This document shows, piece after piece, positions 32,862 to 41,161 of a stretch of 60,836 nt of DNA. This DNA is from an uncultured Porphyromonadaceae bacterium (GTDB taxonomy: Bacteria > Bacteroidota > Bacteroidia > Bacteroidales > UBA11471): assembly GCA_900547555.1 (NCBI GenBank), contig URHG01000011.1, forward strand, positions 1 through 60,836, in the 5' to 3' direction. The notes below the pieces were generated by a model, which searched no databases, was not told where the DNA came from, and worked only from the letters and a program-made list of their open reading frames with translations. A program made the translations under genes and the position numbers. The first letter of the stretch is position 1; each line of letters opens with the position of its first letter.

Positions 32862-33953
32862 ATGCTTACGGATAAAAACGAAAAAGAGATGAAAAAATAT
32901 ATGTTCCACCGTATCGCTTTGCTTTTCGCTTTGCTCGTAATAGGTATGCCGCAGATGTATGCTGCCGAAGAGAGCGAAGGAAAATCGTTTGATGCCAAAG
33001 AGGTAATTTTCGAACACGTGCTCGATAATTACGGCTGGGAAGTACCTTTCTCTCATAGCAATCGTATACCGTTACCTGTTATCGTGCGCGATAAAGACGG
33101 CAATTGGAGTATGTTCGGCTCGCACCGTATCATGCGGGGAGAAGCTTACAACGGTTATTATATAGCGACCGATGGCGATTATAAAGGAAAGATCGTAACA
33201 CAGGACGAGATGGGAAATGTTTATCGTCCGATCGACCTTTCGATAACCAAGAACGTGATGGCGCTTTTTATTACGGCGTTGCTGCTTTGCTTGTGTTTCA
33301 TACCTATGGCTCGTTGGTATCGTAAACACCCGAATGGGGCACCCCGCAAATGGTTCGGTTTTATGGAACTGGTGCTGGATATGCTCTATAATGATCTTAT
33401 AAAGCCGGTACTCGGTGCCGATGCACGTCGGTATTCTCCTTATTTGTTGACGGTATTCTTCTTTATATTCTTCATCAACATACTCGGATTGATGGTTATT
33501 TTCCCCGCCGGAGCCAATTTGTCGGGTAATATATCCATTACATTGGTTTTGGCATTGTGTACGTTCTTTGTTGTGAACTTTACAGGGACGAAGCATTATT
33601 GGAAGGATCTTTTTTGGCCCGAGGTGCCTATGTGGATGAAGTGTCCTGTACCGTTGATGCCTGTTATCGAGATTTTCGGAGCACTCACAAAACCGGTGGC
33701 TCTTATGATACGTCTCTTTGCCAATATGTTGGGTGGACACCTTATCGTGTTGGTACTCATTTCGCTGATATTTATTTTTGGCTCGATGGGGGCAGCTGTT
33801 CTAACGGGAACTACAATTATATCGGTGTTTTTCTCGCTTTTCATGATGTTGCTCGATGTCCTCATCAGTTTCATACAAGCTTATGTATTTACTATATTGT
33901 CGACGATATTCATCAGCCTTGCTCGGGCGAGGGGGGAAGAGTCGCATGAATAA
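32862..33953 (+). CDS. atpB: F1Fo ATP synthase subunit a with N-terminal extension
   Basis: A 363-residue membrane subunit that forms the proton half-channels. The core (about residues 130-363) contains the essential Arg in ALMIRLFANMLGGH and the terminal helix FIQAYVFTILSTIFISLA. It is preceded by a non-membrane extension of about 90 residues with a signal-peptide-like stretch (MFHRIALLFALLVIGMPQMYA) and periplasm-like sequence rich in charged residues and Gly. An internal ATG at 32889 would give MKKYMFHRIAL, a more normal signal-peptide start; the first ATG is kept because it lies 3 bp behind atpC. The E. coli protein is 271 residues, so the extension is real and lineage-specific. Confidence 0.92.
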   Translation: MLTDKNEKEMKKYMFHRIALLFALLVIGMPQMYAAEESEGKSFDAKEVIFEHVLDNYGWEVPFSHSNRIPLPVIVRDKDGNWSMFGSHRIMRGEAYNGYYIATDGDYKGKIVTQDEMGNVYRPIDLSITKNVMALFITALLLCLCFIPMARWYRKHPNGAPRKWFGFMELVLDMLYNDLIKPVLGADARRYSPYLLTVFFFIFFINILGLMVIFPAGANLSGNISITLVLALCTFFVVNFTGTKHYWKDLFWPEVPMWMKCPVPLMPVIEIFGALTKPVALMIRLFANMLGGHLIVLVLISLIFIFGSMGAAVLTGTTIISVFFSLFMMLLDVLISFIQAYVFTILSTIFISLARARGEESHE

Positions 33954-34000
33954 CCCGTGAATGAGAAATAGAAATAGTATAACCCTTTAAAATTAAAGTT

Positions 34001-34258
34001 ATGTTAGCAATGATTTTATTACAAGCCGCTGCCTCTGCTGCAGCATTCGCCAAAGTAGGTGCCTGCCTCGGTGCTGGTCTTGCCGCTATCGGAGCCGGTC
34101 TTGGTATAGGAAAAATCGGTGCGTCGGCCATGGAATCTATCGCTCGTCAACCCGAGTCGTCTAATGATATCCGTGCCAACATGATCGTGATCGCTGCCCT
34201 CGTCGAAGGTGTTGCCCTTTTCGCTATCATCGTTTGTTTGCTGGCAATCTTCTTATAA
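34001..34258 (+). CDS. atpE: F1Fo ATP synthase subunit c
   Basis: An 85-residue double-helix proteolipid forming the rotor ring. Helix 1 carries the Gly-rich GLAAIGAGLGIGKIG, the polar loop is RQPE, and helix 2 carries the ion-binding Glu in ALVEGVALF. The residue after Glu is Gly, and helix 1 has no Gln at the Na+-ligand position, so it is read as proton-binding. N-terminal MLAMILLQAAASAA adds a few residues over E. coli. Confidence 0.95.
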   Translation: MLAMILLQAAASAAAFAKVGACLGAGLAAIGAGLGIGKIGASAMESIARQPESSNDIRANMIVIAALVEGVALFAIIVCLLAIFL

Positions 34259-34275
34259 TATAAAAAAGAGACACC

Positions 34276-34773
34276 ATGGAACTATTCACACCCGAATTCG
34301 GATTGGTATTTTGGATGTTCCTTGTGTTTGTCATACTCTTTGTGATATTGGCGAAATATGCATGGCCTGCCATCATGAAAAGTGTCGACGAACGAGCCGA
34401 CTTCATCGATAAAGGCGTAAGTTATGCACAAGAAGCCAAAAGTCAACTCGAACACGCAACCGAGAATGCCCAAGCTCTCATTACCGAGGCTCAGCAGAAG
34501 CAACTCGAAATTATGCGGGAAGCCGCCCAGATGAAATCTCAAATCATCGAAGAGGCTCGCAAAGCTGCTACGGTCGAAGCAAAAAAAATTATCGATGCAG
34601 CTAATGTGTCGATAGAATTGGCTCGGAAAGAATCGGAACGCCAGTTCCGGCAGCAAGTCAGCGATTTTGCTTTGCAGGTAGCCGAGAAATTGATGCGAAA
34701 AGAGTTGGCCGGCGATAAGCGACAATCCGAATTGGTCGACAAACTATTAAGTGATATCGAGAATAAAAACTAA
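34276..34773 (+). CDS. atpF: F1Fo ATP synthase subunit b
   Basis: A 165-residue stator subunit: one N-terminal membrane helix (about 9-28, LVFWMFLVFVILFVILAKYAWP), then a long charged coiled coil (about 40-150) rich in A/E/K/Q. It links subunit a to the delta-alpha cap. There is one b gene, so the stator is expected to be a homodimer. It lies 17 bp after atpE and 6 bp before atpH. Confidence 0.93.
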   Translation: MELFTPEFGLVFWMFLVFVILFVILAKYAWPAIMKSVDERADFIDKGVSYAQEAKSQLEHATENAQALITEAQQKQLEIMREAAQMKSQIIEEARKAATVEAKKIIDAANVSIELARKESERQFRQQVSDFALQVAEKLMRKELAGDKRQSELVDKLLSDIENKN

Positions 34774-34779
34774 TCGAAT

Positions 34780-35340
34780 ATGAACGAAGGACTTATAGCC
34801 CGCCGATATGCCAAGGCTTTGCTCAAATATGCGCAAGAGAAGGATAAGACCTTTCCCGTATATGAAGCCGCTCGGCAAGTAGAAGCGAGTTTCATCGCTC
34901 ACCCCGATTTGCAGGAGGCCATGCTCAATCCGGTGCTTACTGCCAGTCAGAAGGAGGCGTTAATGCTATCTGCTGCCGGTGTCGATGCCGCTTCTTCGGA
35001 AGAATACCTTCGTTTTGTCCGGCTGCTTCTGAGAGAGCGCAGGGAGGATTATTTACGTCCTATCATGCTCATGTATCAGAAGTTGTATCGGGACGTCAAT
35101 CATGTTGTCAGAGCCCAAATCGTAACGGCTGCTCCTCTCGACAAACAAATCCTTTCTCGTATAGAAGAGGTCGTTGCCCGTCATTGCAAAGGAGCAAAAC
35201 TGGAATTTGAGCATACGGTCGATCCCGAAATTATCGGAGGCTTTGTGCTGAATGTCGGAGGCGAACAACTCGATGCCTCGATCGAAAAGGAACTGAAACA
35301 ATTGCGTTTAAAATTAATAAACAGCAAAACACGATTATGA
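34780..35340 (+). CDS. atpH: F1Fo ATP synthase subunit delta
   Basis: A 186-residue cytoplasmic stator subunit. N-terminal RRYAKALLKYAQEKD is the delta/OSCP signature, with a C-terminal VDPEIIGGFVLNVGGEQLDASI block. It ends in an ATGA overlap with atpA (35337-35340), which suggests coupled translation. Confidence 0.93.
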   Translation: MNEGLIARRYAKALLKYAQEKDKTFPVYEAARQVEASFIAHPDLQEAMLNPVLTASQKEALMLSAAGVDAASSEEYLRFVRLLLRERREDYLRPIMLMYQKLYRDVNHVVRAQIVTAAPLDKQILSRIEEVVARHCKGAKLEFEHTVDPEIIGGFVLNVGGEQLDASIEKELKQLRLKLINSKTRL

Positions 35341-36917
35341 TTAAACCAAATGAGATTTCAGATATACTGAAACAGCAGCTCGAAGAGGTCGAATCGAAGG
35401 TCTCTTTTGAAGAAGTCGGTACTGTACTCGAAGTCGGAGACGGTGTCGCGCATGTTTTTGGTCTCGACAATGTAAGCTCGAGCGAGCTGGTCGAGTTTGA
35501 AAACGGCGTGCGTGGCGTTGCCATGAATCTCGAAGAGAGCAATGTCGGTGTCATTTTGATGGGAGCCGACAGCAATACCGTTAAAGAAAACATGACCGTG
35601 CGTCGTACAGGCAATATCGCCTCTATTCCGGTCGGAGACGGACTTATCGGTCGTGTTATCAATACACTCGGCGATCCTATCGACGGGGCCGGACCTATTG
35701 AGGGCGAAACGATTACTTTGCCACTCGACCGTAAAGCTCCCGGGGTTATTTTCCGTCAACCCGTCAATGAGCCGTTGCAAACCGGTATCAAAGCCGTAGA
35801 TGCGATGGTGCCTATCGGACGCGGACAACGTGAGCTGATTATCGGCGACCGTCAGATCGGAAAGACTTCTATTGCTATCGATACGATACTCAACCAGCGG
35901 AAAAATTTTCTTGCCGGCGATCCCGTATATTGTATTTATGTAGCTATCGGACAGAAGGCCTCTTCGGTGGCCACTTTGGTAAATACGCTGCGTGAACATG
36001 GTGCGATGGAGTACACCGTCGTGCTTGCCGCCAATGCTTCCGACTCGGCTTCGATGCGGTATTATGCGCCTTTTGCCGGGGCAGCTATCGGTGAGTACTT
36101 TCGGGATAGCGGACGTCATGCTTTGGTCGTGTATGACGACCTTTCCAAGCAGGCTGTCGCTTATCGTGAGATTTCGTTGATTTTGCGTCGTCCTTCCGGC
36201 CGCGAGGCTTACCCCGGTGATATTTTCTACCTGCATTCCCGTCTGTTGGAGCGTGCGGCCAAAATCATCGCCAACGACGAAGTGGCTTCTACGATGAATG
36301 ACCTGCCCGAAGTGATGCGTCCTCTTGTCAAGGGAGGAGGTTCACTTACCGCCTTGCCCATTATTGAGACGCAGGCGGGCGACGTCTCGGCTTATATCCC
36401 GACAAATGTGATTTCTATTACCGATGGTCAGATTTTCCTTGAAACATCCCTCTTCAATCAAGGTATGCGCCCTGCCATCAACGTAGGTATTTCGGTATCG
36501 CGTGTCGGTGGTAATGCACAGGTAAAGGCTATGAAGAAGGTGGCCGGTACATTGAAGATAGACCAAGCACAATATCGTGAACTCGAAGCCTTCACCAAGT
36601 TCGGAGGTGATCTCGATCCCGTAACAGCAATGGTTATCGATAAGGGACGTAAGAATAGTATGTTGCTGGTTCAGCCTCAGTATTCGCCTATGCCCGTGGA
36701 AGAAGAGATTGCTGTCGTGTACTGCGGGACAAAGGGGCTCTTGGGTGATGTGCCGGTAGAGAATGTGGCTGAGTTTGAGAAGTATTTCCTCGAAATCTTG
36801 CGGAACCGTCATGACAAAGATATTCTCACGCCTTTGCGCGAGGGAAAACTTACCCCCGAGGTAGAGACCCTTTTGCAAAATACGGCAGAGGAAGTTGTAA
36901 AACGATTTAAGAAATAA
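35337..36917 (+). CDS. atpA: F1Fo ATP synthase subunit alpha
   Basis: A 526-residue non-catalytic nucleotide-binding subunit of F1. The Walker A loop is GDRQIGKTSIAIDT near residue 170. The Arg-finger region VGISVSRVGGNAQ lies near residue 380. The N-terminus MIKPNEISDILKQQL is the usual delta-binding helix. Length is in the normal range (about 500-530). Confidence 0.97.
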   Translation: MIKPNEISDILKQQLEEVESKVSFEEVGTVLEVGDGVAHVFGLDNVSSSELVEFENGVRGVAMNLEESNVGVILMGADSNTVKENMTVRRTGNIASIPVGDGLIGRVINTLGDPIDGAGPIEGETITLPLDRKAPGVIFRQPVNEPLQTGIKAVDAMVPIGRGQRELIIGDRQIGKTSIAIDTILNQRKNFLAGDPVYCIYVAIGQKASSVATLVNTLREHGAMEYTVVLAANASDSASMRYYAPFAGAAIGEYFRDSGRHALVVYDDLSKQAVAYREISLILRRPSGREAYPGDIFYLHSRLLERAAKIIANDEVASTMNDLPEVMRPLVKGGGSLTALPIIETQAGDVSAYIPTNVISITDGQIFLETSLFNQGMRPAINVGISVSRVGGNAQVKAMKKVAGTLKIDQAQYRELEAFTKFGGDLDPVTAMVIDKGRKNSMLLVQPQYSPMPVEEEIAVVYCGTKGLLGDVPVENVAEFEKYFLEILRNRHDKDILTPLREGKLTPEVETLLQNTAEEVVKRFKK

Positions 36918-36923
36918 TCTGCT

Positions 36924-37802
36924 ATGTCGACAATGCGCGAGTTGAAGGGAAGAATCGGCTCTGTCCAGTCTTCCCAGAAAATTACAGGCGCCATGAAGAT
37001 GATCTCTTCGGCAAAGCTGCGCAAAGCCGAGCAGGCTTTGCTTGGTATGGCGCCGTATAGGGAACAGTTGCAGCTTACCATCAATAATTTGTTGGAGGCT
37101 GATCGTGAATACGAGTCGCCTTTGGCGCAACAACGACCCGTACATCGGATCGCTCTTGTTTTATTGGCTTCTGACGAGGGGCTTTGCGGTGCTTATAATT
37201 CCAATCTTTATAAGGCATTGCTTTCTCGTGTTTCGGAGCTGGAAAACGAGTTTTCTGGACAACTTGCCATTGACGTCTATCCGGTCGGGAAAAAAGTTAT
37301 TTCGGCAGTTAATCGTACCGAGGGTATCAGTATGTGCCGGCGTGATTATTTTCACGCAAAAAGTACGCCCGATGAATTGAAACGTTTTATCGGGGAAATG
37401 ACAGCATCGTTTCTCGGTGGCGAATATGATAGAATAGAGTGTATATATACTCATTATAAGAGTGTTGCATCACAGATCGTGAAGACACGCATTCTTTTAC
37501 CTATCAGTATCGAGGATATGCATTCTTCCGACAAACCGGCATCGCGGATTACTCCGTATATTTATGAGCCCGATCGGGCCGCTATTTTCGGGACGGTATT
37601 GCCTTTGTATGTCAATGCTTCGTTTATCGAGGCCTGCCTGCAAAGCCGTACATCGGAACAAGGCGCCCGTATTTTGGCCATGCAGACGGCCAGCGACAAT
37701 GCCGGCAAGTTGCTCGACGAGTTGCGGCTCGAATATAACAAACTGCGTCAACAAGGTATAACCAATGAATTGCTCGATATTGTGGGCGGTTCGATAAGAT
37801 AA
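36924..37802 (+). CDS. atpG: F1Fo ATP synthase subunit gamma
   Basis: A 292-residue rotor shaft. The N-terminal helix has ELKGRIGSVQSSQKITGAMKMISSAKLRKAE and the C-terminal helix has MQTASDNAGKLLDELRLEYNKLRQQGITNELLDIVGG; both form the coiled coil in the F1 cavity. The motif SDEGLCGAYNSNL is near residue 80. It is the last atp gene; nuoI follows after 84 bp, with no clear terminator in the gap. Confidence 0.96.
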   Translation: MSTMRELKGRIGSVQSSQKITGAMKMISSAKLRKAEQALLGMAPYREQLQLTINNLLEADREYESPLAQQRPVHRIALVLLASDEGLCGAYNSNLYKALLSRVSELENEFSGQLAIDVYPVGKKVISAVNRTEGISMCRRDYFHAKSTPDELKRFIGEMTASFLGGEYDRIECIYTHYKSVASQIVKTRILLPISIEDMHSSDKPASRITPYIYEPDRAAIFGTVLPLYVNASFIEACLQSRTSEQGARILAMQTASDNAGKLLDELRLEYNKLRQQGITNELLDIVGGSIR

Positions 37803-37886
37803 TCTATTCAGCGAACGGAAGGATCGGGTTGCAGCCGGATCTTTCACAGTGTAAAAAACGAAAAAGAAAGAGCTACATTACCATTT

Positions 37887-38348
37887 ATGGAAAGTTTAAA
37901 AAATTACTTTGTCAACTTCTGGAAAGGTCTTTGGAGTCTCCTTGTGGGAATGAAAGTAACCGGTACGGAGTTCGTTACCCCGAAAGTTACCGAACAGTAT
38001 CCCGAGAATCGGGAGACATTGAAAATAGGCGAGCGTTTCAGAGCAACCCTTATGCTTAAATTCGATGCCGAAGGCAATCACAAATGTATCGCGTGCGGTA
38101 TCTGTCAGATGAACTGCCCCAATCATACGATACAGATTATTTCCAAGAAGGTAGAGACGGAAGAGGGAAAAACCAAACGTGTACTCGACGATTATGTCTA
38201 CGACTTGGGTAGTTGTGTATTCTGTCAGTTGTGTGTAACGACTTGCCCCCATGATGCGTTGGAATTTACCAACGAATTTGAACAGGCCGTGTTCGACCGT
38301 ACGAAGTTGGTAAAACATCTCAATCGTAAACCCGAAAATTCAAAATAA
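37887..38348 (+). CDS. nuoI: NADH-quinone oxidoreductase subunit I (two 4Fe-4S)
   Basis: A 153-residue ferredoxin-like subunit carrying clusters N6a and N6b: Cys67, Cys70, Cys73, Cys77 (CIACGICQMNC) and Cys110, Cys113, Cys116, Cys120 (CVFCQLCVTTC). It passes electrons to NuoB. Because NuoE, NuoF and NuoG are not encoded here, NuoI is probably the entry point for electrons from a soluble donor such as ferredoxin (inference). It restarts the nuo series after the atp genes. Confidence 0.95.
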   Translation: MESLKNYFVNFWKGLWSLLVGMKVTGTEFVTPKVTEQYPENRETLKIGERFRATLMLKFDAEGNHKCIACGICQMNCPNHTIQIISKKVETEEGKTKRVLDDYVYDLGSCVFCQLCVTTCPHDALEFTNEFEQAVFDRTKLVKHLNRKPENSK

Positions 38349-38357
38349 CATTTCAAT

Positions 38358-38870
38358 ATGGAACAAGTAGCCAATCAAGTCATATTCTTTCTGCTTTCGG
38401 CCGTTGTTGTCGTTTGCTCGATTATGGCGGTAACCAGTCGGCGTATCTTGCGCGCGGCAACCTATTTGCTGTTTGTGCTTTTTGCTACGGCCGGCTATTA
38501 TTTTCAACTCGATTACCATTTTTTGGGAGCCGTGCAGGTAACCATTTATGCGGGAGGTATTCTCGTACTTTTCGTATTTGCCATTTTGCTTACCAGCAAA
38601 CTGGGGGAGAAGAGCGATCGTATTTCGTCTTCCAAACGGGCATGGGGGTTGTTTGCCGCCATTCTCGGAGCTTGCATTTGCGGATACACCCTTTTGACAC
38701 ATGATTTCTTTCCTTCTCGGTTTTCCGAAGGGGGAGAGATCGATATGAAAGTTATCGGTCATGCGCTCATGGGCATGGATAAGTATCAGTATCTTTTGCC
38801 TTTCGAAGCCATCAGTGTTTTGTTACTCGCTTGTATAATCGGCGGCATCATGATTGCCCGTAAAAGATAA
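38358..38870 (+). CDS. nuoJ: NADH-quinone oxidoreductase subunit J
   Basis: A 170-residue membrane subunit with five hydrophobic helices. The conserved helix 3 block VQVTIYAGGILVLFVFAILLTSKL (near residue 58) is the NuoJ hallmark. It lies 9 bp behind nuoI and 8 bp ahead of nuoK. Confidence 0.93.
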   Translation: MEQVANQVIFFLLSAVVVVCSIMAVTSRRILRAATYLLFVLFATAGYYFQLDYHFLGAVQVTIYAGGILVLFVFAILLTSKLGEKSDRISSSKRAWGLFAAILGACICGYTLLTHDFFPSRFSEGGEIDMKVIGHALMGMDKYQYLLPFEAISVLLLACIIGGIMIARKR

Positions 38871-38878
38871 GAGAAACT

Positions 38879-39190
38879 ATGGAAATACCCATGATTTACT
38901 ATGTTGTGGTGAGCACTATCATGTTCTTTGCCGGGGTGTACGGTTTTGTAACCCGTCATAACTTGCTTGCCATTCTTATATCGCTCGAATTGATGCTCAA
39001 TGCGGTCGATATCAATTTTGTCGTATTCAACCGTTATCTTTTTCCCGGTCAGCTCGAAGGTTTCTTCTTCACGCTTTTTGCTGTGGCTATTGCCGCAGCC
39101 GAGACCGCGATTGCGATAGCGATCATTATTAACATATATCGGAATATTCGTAACATCAATGTCGATAATGTCGACAAAATGAAATATTGA
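38879..39190 (+). CDS. nuoK: NADH-quinone oxidoreductase subunit K
   Basis: A 103-residue membrane subunit with three helices. The family Glu residues in SLELMLNAVDINFV and VAIAAAETAIAIAIII are present; both are on the proton path. A short N-terminal MEIPMI precedes helix 1, and a hydrophilic tail (RNIRNINVDNVDKMKY) ends it. Confidence 0.94.
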   Translation: MEIPMIYYVVVSTIMFFAGVYGFVTRHNLLAILISLELMLNAVDINFVVFNRYLFPGQLEGFFFTLFAVAIAAAETAIAIAIIINIYRNIRNINVDNVDKMKY

Positions 39191-39216
39191 GAATTTATCG
39201 CTACTGAACAACGATT

Positions 39217-41121
39217 ATGGAATACTCTTATATTATACTGCTGTTGCCGATGCTGATGTTTATCACGCTCGGGCTTTGCGGCCATAAAATGTCGCACCGT
39301 ACGGCCGGATTATTAGGTACGTCGGGACTTTTTATCATTACCATATTGTCATATATCGTCGCTGCCCAATATTTCTTGCAGCCGCGTGTCGATGGCATTT
39401 ATCCTACGATAACGCCCTATCATTTCGAGTGGTTGAGGTTTACCGATTGGCTGCACATCGACTTGGGTATCATGCTCGATCCTATATCTGTCATGATGCT
39501 CGTGGTCATTACGACGGTTTCGTCGATGGTGCATCTGTACAGTCTCGGTTATATGCATGGCGAAGTGGGATTCCAGCGCTATTATGCGTTCCTTTCGCTT
39601 TTTACATTCTCCATGTTGGGACTGGTCGTGGCCACGAACATTTTCCAGATGTACATCTTTTGGGAACTTGTGGGTGTGTCGTCTTATTTGCTCATCGGTT
39701 TCTACTATACGCGCCAGTCGGCGGTTGCCGCTTCTAAGAAAGCTTTCATCGTTACCCGTTTTGCCGATCTCGGCTTTCTACTGGGTATTTTGTTGCTTTC
39801 GTATTATACCAAGACTTTCGACTTTGCGACGTTGACAAGCGGTGAAGTTTCGCTGGTAGGTACGACCGCAGGAAAAACATTCCTCGGTATCTCGGTCGCT
39901 TCTTGGGCTATGGCATTGGTGTTCATGGGTGGTGCCGGCAAATCGGCGATGTTTCCGTTGCATATTTGGTTGCCCGATGCGATGGAAGGTCCTACTCCCG
40001 TATCGGCGCTTATCCATGCTGCAACGATGGTCGTGGCCGGTGTATTCTTGGTAGCCCGCCTTTTCCCGATATATGTAACTACGCCCGAGGTGCTGACATT
40101 TATTACAGTCATCGGCGCTGTTACGGCTTTGTATGCAGCTGTTGTGGCTTGTGTTCAGACCGATATCAAGCGGGTTCTCGCTTTCTCTACCATTTCGCAA
40201 ATCGCTTTTATGATAGTGGCTTTGGGCGTAACGACCGAGATGAACGGACACGGTGCATTGGGTTATATGGCCTCGATGTTCCACCTTTTCACCCACGCGA
40301 TGTTCAAGGCTTTGCTGTTCCTCGGGGCAGGAGCCATTATTCATGCCGTACATTCCAATGAAATGTCGGAGATGGGAGGTTTACGGAAGTATATGCCCGT
40401 TACCCACATCACTTTCCTCATTGCTTGTCTGGCCATTGCTGGTATACCTCCTTTCTCGGGCTTTTTCAGTAAAGACGAGATTTTGGCAGCCGCATTCGAG
40501 AAAAGTGCGTTTTGGGGCATTTGGATGTCTTTGGTGGCCGGGCTGACAGCGTTTTATATGTTCCGCCTTTACTTCAATATTTTTTGGGGTAAGGAGGCTC
40601 ATCACGAGCATACTCCCCATGAAGCTCCCAAGACGATGTCGATACCTCTCATATTTCTTGCAGTGGTAACATGTTTTGCCGGGTTCATTCCTTTCGGACA
40701 TTTCATAACGGCGAGCGGTCTTTCCTATACCATACATTTGAATTGGGCTGTTGCCGGTACAAGTATCTGCATCGCTATAATAGGTATCGCGCTTGCCACT
40801 TGGCTCTATATGAAACCGAACGACAAACCTGCCCGCATGGCCGAGTCGATGAGTAGCTTGCATCGTTGGGCATATCATCGTTTCTATATCGATGAAGTGT
40901 ATATGTTTATTACGCATAAGATCATCTTCCGCCATATTTGTACGCCTATTGCGTGGTTCGACCGCCATGTCGTGGACGGAACGATGAATCTCATGGCGAC
41001 TATTACCCAATCGGCATCTTATCATATCAGAGGCTTGCAGTCGGGACGTTTGCAGTCGTATGCGGTAGTATTCCTTTTGGGTGCCATGATTGTAGCAGCC
41101 ATCGTATTGTGTTGCTTGTAA
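39217..41121 (+). CDS. nuoL: NADH-quinone oxidoreductase subunit L
   Basis: A 634-residue antiporter-like proton-pumping subunit at the distal end of complex I. Family blocks include FWELVGVSSYLLIGFYYTR, GKSAMFPLHIWLPDAMEGPTPVSALIHAATMVVAGVFL, and DIKRVLAFSTISQIAFM. The conserved Glu and Lys of the proton path are within these. The C-terminal region with the lateral helix continues to SGRLQSYAVVFLLGAM. Length matches other NuoL proteins (about 610-640). Confidence 0.95.
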   Translation: MEYSYIILLLPMLMFITLGLCGHKMSHRTAGLLGTSGLFIITILSYIVAAQYFLQPRVDGIYPTITPYHFEWLRFTDWLHIDLGIMLDPISVMMLVVITTVSSMVHLYSLGYMHGEVGFQRYYAFLSLFTFSMLGLVVATNIFQMYIFWELVGVSSYLLIGFYYTRQSAVAASKKAFIVTRFADLGFLLGILLLSYYTKTFDFATLTSGEVSLVGTTAGKTFLGISVASWAMALVFMGGAGKSAMFPLHIWLPDAMEGPTPVSALIHAATMVVAGVFLVARLFPIYVTTPEVLTFITVIGAVTALYAAVVACVQTDIKRVLAFSTISQIAFMIVALGVTTEMNGHGALGYMASMFHLFTHAMFKALLFLGAGAIIHAVHSNEMSEMGGLRKYMPVTHITFLIACLAIAGIPPFSGFFSKDEILAAAFEKSAFWGIWMSLVAGLTAFYMFRLYFNIFWGKEAHHEHTPHEAPKTMSIPLIFLAVVTCFAGFIPFGHFITASGLSYTIHLNWAVAGTSICIAIIGIALATWLYMKPNDKPARMAESMSSLHRWAYHRFYIDEVYMFITHKIIFRHICTPIAWFDRHVVDGTMNLMATITQSASYHIRGLQSGRLQSYAVVFLLGAMIVAAIVLCCL

Positions 41122-41161
41122 TGAAGTATATCGGAAACAGAAAAAACGAGTTTAATATATT

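Noticed and set aside
34001..34258. A sodium-driven ATP synthase
   Set aside because: Subunit c lacks the Gln in helix 1 and the Ser/Thr after the ion-binding Glu that form the Na+ site.
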